Shown here piece by piece: positions 8,401-15,121 of a DNA stretch of 15,191 nucleotides (positions are counted from its first letter, which is position 1; each line of letters starts with the position of its first letter). The position numbers and the translations under genes were made by a program. The notes under the pieces are model-generated. The model searched no databases, was not told where the DNA came from, and saw nothing but the letters and a program-made list of their open reading frames with translations. This stretch comes from Deltaproteobacteria bacterium (lineage in GTDB: Bacteria > Desulfobacterota > Desulfobacteria > Desulfobacterales > ETH-SRB1): assembly GCA_030627405.1 (NCBI GenBank), contig DAOUSD010000012.1, positions 1-15,191 of the forward strand, in the 5' to 3' direction.

Positions 8401-8529
8401 AAAAACATAAACGTAGTCTTTTAATTTTTGAGTCAATTTTTCATTTTCTGAAATTATAATTTTACTCGGCTTAATTTCGGAGTCTTTAGTACCATAAGTG
8501 AATTCTATATTTCTAAAAAATTCTTTCAT
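5473..8529 (-). CDS. Eco57I/type IIG-like adenine-specific DNA methyltransferase with altered NPPY (NPPI) motif
   Basis: A 1018-aa protein of the large N6-adenine methyltransferase class. A long N-terminal region of about 300 residues precedes the catalytic domain. Motif X-like EGIYYTPT is at 313-320, SAM-binding motif I LDPACGSGMF at 338-347, and motif IV DYIVGNPPI at 457-465. In this class motif IV is normally NPPY/F/W, where the aromatic residue stacks on the flipped adenine; here residue 465 is Ile (ATT), one base from Phe (TTT). A target-recognition-like region and a helical C-terminus follow. I see no PD-(D/E)XK motif in the N-terminal part, so cleavage is probably supplied by the overlapping downstream gene. 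ATG 8529 is preceded by AGGAATAGG. It lies about 210 bp after mod, so it starts a second module. It is very AT-rich. Either activity is lost or weak, or base flipping is handled differently. Confidence 0.8.
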   Translation of the reverse strand: MKEFFRNIEFTYGTKDSEIKPSKIIISENEKLTQKLKDYVYVFDSPAQTNCSFYVITVPLSEKDLFELRRYIWNENKYDLYFLAEKPESNFITTLYYAKTNPRETEIKIKSFKGNEKDTKELEKIKKWQFNSGAFWMSYTKFLDKIKKQRIDIELIKQLKQLKSKLQDELIQRVENPGKIVQALIDRTLFIKFLEDNHIINSFFYKHHFPDKFKADDIDFGYKTLLKEYDIKNINKLFNEINKIFNIALFEKPSIKEEDLTGNKVLDLIYEAICQQDWKTGQMSLFDFRFDVIPIEFISHIYEVFLEDKQRKEGIYYTPTNLARLIIDDTITGTGTILDPACGSGMFLVLAFRKLLENNPPESNGIYGKIKHKNKLLRNCIYGIEKDNTAWRLAVFSLYLEILKGLPAEEIKEFIKQKLESNIDFKIFPYDISANIINRNALEVEEGKIPHREKTFDYIVGNPPIFEIKPDAEERRFIDDYKVIIDEVTNYAAREIIGNKQISQAFMLKIKDWAKPETRFGFVLNSSNFYNEKSKAFQEFFFEYYQIEEFYELSRVKKILFRKAKEDVVAVIFNNKKVKNNLVSYYPVDMGIFSETFDLLIIQEDKKINISQKDILNKKIILRDYLIGNKYDLKLLDKLSNNNKLEDFLLKDKNYNSFRGLERATNTTVGKYFGISERDFKNLSKKEKSNLQEEFALKHYLSLTKTEDFDTPYIYDQTNVTCFNVIKFDGFINFDDFILNKENVNKENFRRSKNFILFKNKKILFNRFGKKQEAAFIDYTCFFSTYLYAVKLQDENLYDLFTAILNSDLVNYYLSQKFRKRVDGNFANLDTKAIKNIPIPKYLDEDLVAEISEISQKLTEGKLKYEDKTKEKLNGLIFDLYELDILEITRIKDFFSNKKKISNSDLDDYKTALGETLEFYFKDKPIIEYYQGKNLPFGLLVTAIYFNKTKNEQPASKKKLQYIINKIFKTTDEKLFLAMREKIYGNDCIYIIKNNHFQSWTITKAFEDGQEILKRFVR

Positions 8530-8562
8530 GATATAGCCTATTCCTAATTCAGTAATGTCCGA

Positions 8563-8688
8563 TTAAATTTTTGCATGTAACCATACCGTTTTAGCATCGC
8601 CCACCGTATGTCGAAATTCGCATCGTTTTACCGCAGCCGGTGATAGTGTGTGAAATACACCCTGCCTGGCTGTTTCTTCTTTAATCAC
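8563..8688 (-). CDS. Possible 41-codon ORF in the mod-to-methyltransferase gap (unrecognised)
   Basis: The 8530-8740 gap is clearly richer in G+C than the genes on both sides. On the minus strand a frame is open from 8733 to TAA 8563-8565, with a GTG at 8688 giving a 41-aa product containing FHTLSPAAVKRCEFRHTVGD and ending WLHAKI. There is no convincing Shine-Dalgarno before the GTG. The peptide is basic and looks coding-like, but I do not recognise it. It may be the 3' end of a decayed mobile-element gene, a short repeated genomic element, or a chance frame. Confidence 0.25.
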   Translation of the reverse strand: MIKEETARQGVFHTLSPAAVKRCEFRHTVGDAKTVWLHAKI

Positions 8689-8740
8689 CCTGGGGCCGTA
8701 TTCCTCGCTGCTTGCGAGGGGGTCATTTATTCGTCATCAT

Positions 8741-10636
8741 TTAAAACGCAATCAATTTATCTCCAAGCAAATGTTTCAAGTTCCATTTCATCGTTGTATC
8801 CAATGCACGTTCAAGACAGATAAATATTTTTTCTTTAAATGGTTCCAACTCTTTCAAAGTTTCTTTTGAAATTCTGTTATCCATACAGATCAAACATTCC
8901 TTGAAATCATCCTTTATCTGATAAACTTCGTTTTTCGAGAACACATCTGTTTTTTCTTTTGAGTAATTGAGCATAAATCCATTTTTAAGAAGCACTTCGT
9001 CAAAAATATCATTTTCATTGAAAAGTGTTTTAAAAGACGCTTCTTTTTCCTGAATATATTTATTGAGTAAAGCGAGGTTTTCTTCTTTGGTTTTTATCGG
9101 GTCTGGCGCAAAGTCAACACGGGGAAAGTTCGATTTGGCGAGTTTATAGACTTTAAAGCCGGTTTTGAATGGTTTTTTTTCGGAATCAAATAAAGATGGT
9201 TGCTTTTGGGCTTCTTCTTTTTCGAGTTTTTGGATTACTCTTTTATTTCGTTCGATAGTTATGTCGGAAATTTTTTTGTAGCCTGCTTTGTAGGCTTCTT
9301 CGCTATCGTCAATTTTTTCTGGCAATTGAACAAGTATGAACCGACGTGTTTTATTATCTTCAATATTTAGTTGCATTACTGCATGTGCAGTTGTTCCGCT
9401 ACCTCCGAAAAAGTCTAAGACAATATCTTTGTCTTTTACATTAGCAATTTGAATTAAACCCCTTATTAGTTCTTTAGGTTTCGGATTACTGAAAATATTT
9501 TTAATACCATCAAAAAGGGATGTCATTTCATCATTTGCACCTTGGTTATGACCAAATTCTTCATGTGACCACCAGTTTGTGGCACATTGTCCCTCTTCCT
9601 CTCTTTCAAATTTGAAATATTTTTTTCGAGGTAATCCCTCCCCTTTAATAGGAAAGACTATTCGTTTGTCAGCAAACAACACTTTGTATGAATTTTCATC
9701 TCCCATCCATTCTTCATCATATTTTTGTCCATTGTTTGGGTTTTCAAGAATATACCTGCTTCCGGATTGGTCTGAACCAACTTTCCATGGTTTTGACGCC
9801 CAATCACCTCTTGGGTCATTATCTGGATTCGAGAAATTACCTGTCAAATCAACTTTACCGACACCTGACTTTTTGTATGCCTCCTTATCTTTCGAATATG
9901 AAAGAATATGTTCTGTTACCAGACCTATCATTTTAGTTTTATCATTGGGTTGGTTGTGCCTGCGTCGCCAATGTATATGACCCTCAAAATTCTTTTCACC
10001 GAAAACCTCATCACATATTTTTCGCAAATGGTGAATTTCTTCATCACCAATAGAAATAAAAATCACTCCATCATCTTTTAGGAATTGACGGGCTATAAGT
10101 AGTCGTGGATAAATCATATTCATCCAGTTAGAATGATATCTGCCAGAAGTTTCCGAATTTGTATCAATTTTAATTCCATTTTCCTTAATCCCAATATGTT
10201 CCCAATAAGTTTCTACATCTTCATTCCATTTATCAGAGTATACAAAATCCATATCCTTATTATATGGCGGATCAATATAAATACATTTTATTTTTTCCCT
10301 ATATGCCGAAAGCAGACACTTCAGTGTTTCAAGATTTTCCCCTTCAATTATCATATTCCCATCAGCAAAATCAGGATTAACACTCCGCTTTTCATCATAA
10401 ACAAGCGTCGCTTTGCTTGGCGTAAATGCATTTCTTTTTGCTTCGTTTTTTCCAAACCACTTAAATTCAAAACGTTCCGTCTCTTTCACAAGGTCAGGGT
10501 TAACAATCTTTTTCAGTTCATCCGGATTGAGCTTGCCTTCTATGGTAAACAAATCAGGAAATAGCTTTTTCAGGGTTTCAAGTCTTTCTTCATTCAAATC
10601 AGGGGTTTGCATCAATTTTTTATTCAGTTCAGACAC
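8741..10636 (-). CDS. mod: Type III restriction-modification system methyltransferase (Mod)
   Basis: The modification and recognition subunit of a type III R-M complex; it methylates adenine N6 in an asymmetric site and, with Res, directs cleavage. Beta-class motif order is visible: motif IV DPPY in CIYIDPPYNKD (122-125) comes first, then the long central target-recognition region (about 220-380), then the SAM motif FGGSGTT (410-416). Length is 631 aa, normal for Mod. The start is GTG 10636 within GTGTCTGA, overlapping the res stop by 8 nt, with AGAGGAA upstream, so translation follows Res. The N-terminus (LNEERLETLKKLFPDLF) matches the usual family start, which supports this codon. The order res then mod is the reverse of the classical mod-res arrangement. 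No simple-sequence repeat of the kind that phase-varies mod genes is seen. Confidence 0.93.
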   Translation of the reverse strand: MSELNKKLMQTPDLNEERLETLKKLFPDLFTIEGKLNPDELKKIVNPDLVKETERFEFKWFGKNEAKRNAFTPSKATLVYDEKRSVNPDFADGNMIIEGENLETLKCLLSAYREKIKCIYIDPPYNKDMDFVYSDKWNEDVETYWEHIGIKENGIKIDTNSETSGRYHSNWMNMIYPRLLIARQFLKDDGVIFISIGDEEIHHLRKICDEVFGEKNFEGHIHWRRRHNQPNDKTKMIGLVTEHILSYSKDKEAYKKSGVGKVDLTGNFSNPDNDPRGDWASKPWKVGSDQSGSRYILENPNNGQKYDEEWMGDENSYKVLFADKRIVFPIKGEGLPRKKYFKFEREEEGQCATNWWSHEEFGHNQGANDEMTSLFDGIKNIFSNPKPKELIRGLIQIANVKDKDIVLDFFGGSGTTAHAVMQLNIEDNKTRRFILVQLPEKIDDSEEAYKAGYKKISDITIERNKRVIQKLEKEEAQKQPSLFDSEKKPFKTGFKVYKLAKSNFPRVDFAPDPIKTKEENLALLNKYIQEKEASFKTLFNENDIFDEVLLKNGFMLNYSKEKTDVFSKNEVYQIKDDFKECLICMDNRISKETLKELEPFKEKIFICLERALDTTMKWNLKHLLGDKLIAF

Positions 10637-13319
10637 TTACAAGTTCCTCTGCTTTATTTTTAAAACTCGTATATTCTTTAATTGGCGCAAGATAATCGAC
10701 CTTTGCTTCAATACCCAAAGCTTCAAAGTGCTTTATGGCGCACTTGATTTTATAAATCTCATTCTCGGTTAACGCTTTGCGGTCATCAATACTGTTTGTT
10801 CCTTTGATCTCAATAACAAAATAGTATTCATTTTCGCTTTCAGCTCGAATTTTCTTTTTCTTTAAAACAAGTCCAAAATCGGGATTATATTCACCGGCAG
10901 GTGTTTTTATGACATAAAAAGAAGGGAGTTTTAAAAAACAAACAACTTCTGTGTCAATATCCGCTTCACGGGCAAATTTCTGCTCGTATTCGCTGTCCCA
11001 TATTATATGGTTATAAATACCCTTTTTCGGAGTTGGTTCAAATTTATCGGTGTTTTTAATAATGAATTGTCCAAAATGATCAATATCAAATGCTTCACCT
11101 GTTAAACGGTAATCCAGGGCGCGGAGCATTTCATCAAGTTCAATGTATCGTATCTTTTGCACTGATTCCTGGAGAAAACGGGGCGGGTTTTTAATTATTT
11201 CATTTTTGTTTTCAATGCCCTGCACAATTTTAAAAACTGTCGGATAGGCAAGAGATGTATTCCCGCTGATTTCTTCTATCAGATCTATGGGAGAAAAGGT
11301 TGTATTTGCCGCTTTGCTTTGTGTTCTAAAATCCTGCGTTTCAATGTCTTCTTCCGAAATACCTCGAATTCTTCCAAGAAAAACCTGTATCTGGTGTTCG
11401 GCGATGGTTATTTCATTTATTGCTTTTATCGATTCAGAGATTACTCTATCTTCATTAAAAGAAACAAGGTATTCGGTTTTTTGTGAAAGCCGTTTCCAGA
11501 ATTCACGGAAAGAAGGGCTGTTAAAGTGTTTATCATTTCTTGATAAGCGTTTTTCAGTAATCTTTTTGCCTTTGTGGTTGTTTCTTGTTTCGGCTCCTGC
11601 CGCACTGGTGCCATAAATTTCCGCAATTTCAGATTGATATTGCGACACAAAAGTTTCATACGTTTCATTCGGAATAACGGTCAATAAGTTTTTTTCCTGC
11701 CCTTCAACAGTATCTATTTTATCATACACCCTTTGACCGTTCTGATTAACACAAATTCTTAAGCCCCTGCCAATCTCCTGCCGTTTCTTAATTTCACTGT
11801 AGCTCTGATTTAGTGTGGCAATATTAAATACATTGGGATTATCCCAGCCAACACCGAGGGCCGAATGCGAGAAGATAAATTCAACTGGATTGTCGATAGA
11901 TAGCAGTTTCTCTTTTGATTTTAGAATTAAATCATATAGTTCTTTATTATTCTGCATGGAACGTAAATTGTCGGTAAAATCACCTTTCCCTGTTTGAGCA
12001 AAGTAATAGCCCTGCGATTGCTCAATTTGTTCGGCGGTTGCTTCTTTGTTATAAAATTCCTTGTGGACTTTTTTAAATTGTTCAACAAATGCTTTTTTGA
12101 TTATCCCGTCCGGTTGTATGTAGTTATCGACTCTATCAATAAATGTTAAAGATAAGCATTTAATGCCTGATTTTTTCAATTCTTCTTTTTTCCTGAAATG
12201 GCTGTCAATCAGCCAGTAGAGTTGCTCGCTGAAAATGGCAGAATAGTCTTTTGCCTGTTCACCTTCATAGATAACAGCGCCGTTTTTGAACTTTACAAAT
12301 GCTTTTCCTCTTATTGGTTTTGCAATCTGCTCAATGATATAATTTTTGTAAATTACGTTTCCCGTTGCGTCCTGCAAATCGGCATTTTTGTCCAGCTTTT
12401 TCGTGTTTTTAAACTTGAAGCCTGTTGCTGTTTGGCGCCATGCTTTCAAAACAGCTCTGGGTTCACCTTTCCCAAGTTCAATTTTTGAAAGTTCAATTTT
12501 CATTGATGCTTCATCGTTTTTTTCGGAAACGGTCAAAACTTCGATTTTTTTAACAAGTCCTTGTTTGTAGCTGTCATAGGGTGTCAACCGATAAATAAGG
12601 TTTGAAAGAACTTTATGCGTAGCGGAATAGCGAATTTTAAACAGAGGATTGAGGGTTTTAATTCTTTCGATTGAATTATCCGTATCCATTCCCTCTTGTG
12701 GTTCATCCATAATGATTATTGGATTGGTTCGTGAAATGGCTTCAATGTATGCCATATTTGAAAAAAGGTCTTCACGTTGAGCCTGATTTAAAATTCGGTC
12801 ATCCGAATTGAAAGACTGTAATGTCATCACCATAATTTGAGGATGCTGTTCCTCAACAAAATTCATGACTTTTGAAAGTCTTTTGCTGTCATATTCGAAA
12901 TAGGTGGGTTTTATATTGTAAATATCCTCAAGTTGCTTTTCAAAGATTTTTAGAGTTGCAAGGACACCTTCTTTAATAGCTACCGAAGGCACAAGTATAA
13001 TGAATTTTGTAAAGCCATAATGCTCAAATAATTCAAAAATCGTTTTTATATATACCAGTGTTTTACCGGTACCTGTTTCCATTTCAATGCAAAGGTCATT
13101 TGTCTTTTCAATATTAGCAGTTTCTTTGCTTATTCCATTTTCAAGCAGGACATCTTTAATGTTTTGAATTACTTCATCTTTTGTTAAAGAAAGGATATTG
13201 GAACGGATTCCTTCGATACAGGCATTGTCAAAAGTATTTCTTTCCTGTCCTTTAAAAGCAGAAACTACTGATTGAATAGCTTGTTGTTGATATTCTAATT
13301 GTTCGAGTTTTAATTCCAT
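10629..13319 (-). CDS. res: Type III restriction-modification system restriction subunit (Res), SF2 helicase-nuclease
   Basis: An ATP-dependent translocase and nuclease that needs Mod for site recognition. Superfamily 2 motifs are visible: Walker A METGTGKT (80-87), motif II MDEPQ (204-208), motif III SATHK (232-236), and motif VI QEIGRGLR (514-521). The C-terminal PD-(D/E)XK nuclease appears as NPDF (D814) and VIEIKG (E837, K839). At 896 aa it is full length and shows no disruption. The start fits the family opening MELKLEQLEYQQQAI. The ATG lies 19 nt after the mmdA stop with no good Shine-Dalgarno and no space for a separate promoter, so it probably depends on transcription, and perhaps translational re-initiation, from mmdA. 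The 3' end overlaps mod. Confidence 0.93.
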   Translation of the reverse strand: MELKLEQLEYQQQAIQSVVSAFKGQERNTFDNACIEGIRSNILSLTKDEVIQNIKDVLLENGISKETANIEKTNDLCIEMETGTGKTLVYIKTIFELFEHYGFTKFIILVPSVAIKEGVLATLKIFEKQLEDIYNIKPTYFEYDSKRLSKVMNFVEEQHPQIMVMTLQSFNSDDRILNQAQREDLFSNMAYIEAISRTNPIIIMDEPQEGMDTDNSIERIKTLNPLFKIRYSATHKVLSNLIYRLTPYDSYKQGLVKKIEVLTVSEKNDEASMKIELSKIELGKGEPRAVLKAWRQTATGFKFKNTKKLDKNADLQDATGNVIYKNYIIEQIAKPIRGKAFVKFKNGAVIYEGEQAKDYSAIFSEQLYWLIDSHFRKKEELKKSGIKCLSLTFIDRVDNYIQPDGIIKKAFVEQFKKVHKEFYNKEATAEQIEQSQGYYFAQTGKGDFTDNLRSMQNNKELYDLILKSKEKLLSIDNPVEFIFSHSALGVGWDNPNVFNIATLNQSYSEIKKRQEIGRGLRICVNQNGQRVYDKIDTVEGQEKNLLTVIPNETYETFVSQYQSEIAEIYGTSAAGAETRNNHKGKKITEKRLSRNDKHFNSPSFREFWKRLSQKTEYLVSFNEDRVISESIKAINEITIAEHQIQVFLGRIRGISEEDIETQDFRTQSKAANTTFSPIDLIEEISGNTSLAYPTVFKIVQGIENKNEIIKNPPRFLQESVQKIRYIELDEMLRALDYRLTGEAFDIDHFGQFIIKNTDKFEPTPKKGIYNHIIWDSEYEQKFAREADIDTEVVCFLKLPSFYVIKTPAGEYNPDFGLVLKKKKIRAESENEYYFVIEIKGTNSIDDRKALTENEIYKIKCAIKHFEALGIEAKVDYLAPIKEYTSFKNKAEELVSV

Positions 13320-13329
13320 TTAAATTTCG

Positions 13330-13343
13330 CTTTGGGCTTTACA
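13330..13343. repeat. Possible right terminal repeat of R-M island
   Basis: Plus-strand ctttgggctttaca overlaps the mmdA stop codon. Its reverse complement (tgtaaagcccaaag) resembles 4720-4731 on the far side of the island. See the partner entry; short and uncertain. Confidence 0.3.
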
Positions 13344-14892
13344 TAGGAATATTCCCATGTTTTTTAGGGGGCCTGAACTCCCTTTTGCTGCACATTATCT
13401 CCAGAGCCTCGATCAGGCGGGGCCTTGTTTCGCTCGGAACAATAACAGCGTCAATATAGCCCCTGCTTGCCGCACAATAAGGATTTGAAAAAAGTTCTTC
13501 ATATTCCTTGATTTTTTCTTTTCGTTTTGCAGCAGGATCATCACTTCCTTTAATTTCTTTTCTGTGTATTATATTGGCAGCACCTTCTGCTCCCATTACC
13601 GCAATTTGTGCACTTGGCCAGGCAAAAGCCATGTCTGCTCCCAGATGTTTAGATGACATCGCAATATAGGCGCCACCGTAGTCTTTTCTGGTGATTAGAA
13701 GTATTTTCGGCACGGTTGCCTCTGAATAGCACCAGAGGAGCTTTGCGCCGTGACGAATAATTCCCCCCCATTCCTGCTGACTTCCAGGCATATAACCCGG
13801 CACATCAGCGATTGTAAGAATGGGAATATTAAAAGAATCGCAGAAGCGGATAAAACGTGTGGCTTTGTCAGATGCATTAATCTCCAGGCATCCGGCAAGA
13901 ACCATGGGCTGATTTGCGATGATACCTATACTTTTCCCATTAAGTCTGGCAAAACATACGATTATATTGGAGGCAAAGAACTCATGAGGCTCAAAAAATT
14001 CTCCCTTGTCAACAATTGAACGTATCACATCCTTCATGTCATAAGACTGGCTTGGGTTGTCCGGAATGATTGTATCCAGTGCCGGCTCTATGCGCTTTGG
14101 ATCATCTTCCGGATCAATGTCAGGCGGATCTTCCATATTGTTTGAAGGCAGATATGACAGGAGTCTTTTTATCCGGTTTATAGCATCTTCATCGCTTTCG
14201 CAGGCAAAGTGAGCCACACCGCTTTTTTCATTGTGTGTCATGGCTCCTCCGAGGTCTTCAAAGGAAATTTGTTCTCCTGTTACAGCCTTGATAACTTCCG
14301 GGCCGGTAATAAACATGTAACTGCTTTTTTTAACCATGAATATCCAGTCTGTCATGGCTGGTGAATAGACTGCTCCACCTGCGGTCGGTCCCATTATTGC
14401 CGAGATTTGTGGAATAACTCCGGAGCATGCAGAGTTGCGGAAAAAGATCTCTCCAAAACCGGAAAGCGCATCAATTCCTTCCTGTATCCTTGCTCCACCG
14501 GAATCATTTATGCCGACAAAAGGTACTCCGGCCTTTAATGCGAGATCCATAACCTTGCAGATTTTTTTTGCGTGCATTTCGCCGAGCGTGCCGGCTCTGG
14601 AGGTAAAATCCTGGGAAAATGCGAATACCGGCCTGCCTTCAACAAGGCCGTGGCCGGTTATAACTCCGTCTGATGGTATTTCAGTCTTTTCCATGCCGAA
14701 ATTTACGCACCGGTGTTTTACGAACATGTCAATTTCTCGAAATGTTCCTGTATCAAATAAAAGGTTTAATCGTTCACGGGCGGTCAGCTTTCCTTTTTCG
14801 CGCTGTTTTGCAACCATTTTTTCGCCGCCCATTCCCATGACCTTTGCTTCCCGGTCCTTTAGATCTTTTATCTTATCTTCCACTACGCCCAT
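13339..14892 (-). CDS. mmdA: Methylmalonyl-CoA / propionyl-CoA carboxyltransferase (12S-type) subunit
   Basis: The acyl-CoA side of a biotin-dependent carboxylase, decarboxylase or transcarboxylase: it exchanges CO2 between methylmalonyl-CoA/propionyl-CoA and biotin. It has two crotonase-fold halves. The N-terminal half carries NDSGGARIQEG (129-139) and MGPTAGGAVY (167-176); the C-terminal half carries TIADVPGYMPG (360-370) and YGGAYIAM (405-412), the paired oxyanion-hole loops. Length 517 aa is typical and the end KKHGNIPM is close to the usual family ending. AAGGGA (14901-14906) sits 8 nt before ATG 14892. In an intact operon the small subunit and the biotin-carrying 5S-type subunit would follow; here the R-M island separates them. 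No biotin carboxylase subunit is present, favouring transcarboxylase or decarboxylase over an ATP-dependent carboxylase. Choice between these is inference. Confidence 0.93.
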   Translation of the reverse strand: MGVVEDKIKDLKDREAKVMGMGGEKMVAKQREKGKLTARERLNLLFDTGTFREIDMFVKHRCVNFGMEKTEIPSDGVITGHGLVEGRPVFAFSQDFTSRAGTLGEMHAKKICKVMDLALKAGVPFVGINDSGGARIQEGIDALSGFGEIFFRNSACSGVIPQISAIMGPTAGGAVYSPAMTDWIFMVKKSSYMFITGPEVIKAVTGEQISFEDLGGAMTHNEKSGVAHFACESDEDAINRIKRLLSYLPSNNMEDPPDIDPEDDPKRIEPALDTIIPDNPSQSYDMKDVIRSIVDKGEFFEPHEFFASNIIVCFARLNGKSIGIIANQPMVLAGCLEINASDKATRFIRFCDSFNIPILTIADVPGYMPGSQQEWGGIIRHGAKLLWCYSEATVPKILLITRKDYGGAYIAMSSKHLGADMAFAWPSAQIAVMGAEGAANIIHRKEIKGSDDPAAKRKEKIKEYEELFSNPYCAASRGYIDAVIVPSETRPRLIEALEIMCSKREFRPPKKHGNIPM

Positions 14893-15102
14893 TATTATAT
14901 TCCCTTCAGACTTCGTAAAATAAGTAACACTTTAGCTTTCTAAAACAAACCAGATACGCGTGAGCTTCAGGTGCGATACATTCAAAGCAGGAAACTGTTT
15001 GAGCGTATTAGATATCGTTAAAAAAGAATCCAGTATAAAATGTCGTTCTTTGCATAGCTCTTTGCTCAATTGCCACAATTTCTCGACCTGTGCGGTTAGC
15101 TT
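14893..15102. other. Leader region of mmdA
   Basis: Besides the unrecognised fragment, about 40 bp directly before mmdA (14893-14931) holds the Shine-Dalgarno AAGGGA. On the minus strand a TATACT hexamer lies near 15024-15029, but no well-spaced -35 box accompanies it. The operon promoter must be here or upstream of the window; I cannot place it. Confidence 0.3.
14932..15102 (-). pseudogene. Unrecognised open frame, likely 5'-truncated gene fragment between repeat array and mmdA
   Basis: Fifty-six sense codons are open on the minus strand from just after the four-helix-bundle stop codon to TAA 14932-14934. The product contains LWQLSKELCKERHFILDSF and ends LKLTRIWFVLES. The composition is protein-like, and the frame runs straight out of the repeat array with no ATG start; only TTG codons are available. 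This suggests the 3' end of a gene whose 5' part was displaced when the repeat/four-helix-bundle element inserted. I do not recognise the family. A chance open frame cannot be excluded. Confidence 0.35.
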
Positions 15103-15121
15103 TTAGCCATTAGCTGTTAGC
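15094..15121. repeat. Four-unit 7-bp array, NNTTAGC
   Basis: Plus-strand heptamers ggttagc, ttttagc, cattagc, tgttagc are contiguous. This is the reverse orientation of the array at 55-82. Together with acctgtgcggttagc (15086-15100), an exact 15-bp inverted match to 76-90, it looks like the opposite end of the same kind of element. The array encodes the last residues (LTANG) and stop of the four-helix-bundle fragment. Confidence 0.85.

Noticed and set aside
8703..8719. CCTCGC/GCGAGG hairpin as a terminator after mod
   Set aside because: The stem is only 6 bp with a 5-nt loop and no T-run follows on either strand.
9579..10564. Plus-strand open frames opposite mod (133 and 143 codons)
   Set aside because: They are antisense to mod, whose motifs are intact; no Shine-Dalgarno or family features are seen.
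8741..10636. Simple-sequence repeat causing phase variation of mod
   Set aside because: I looked for tandem tetra- or pentanucleotide tracts and long homopolymers in mod and saw none of note.
14435..14923. Plus-strand 162-codon open frame opposite the start of mmdA
   Set aside because: It mirrors the codon structure of mmdA and shows no motif of its own.
14893..15102. Sigma-70 promoter for mmdA built on TATACT
   Set aside because: No acceptable -35 hexamer lies 16-18 bp upstream; reporting it as a promoter would be guesswork.
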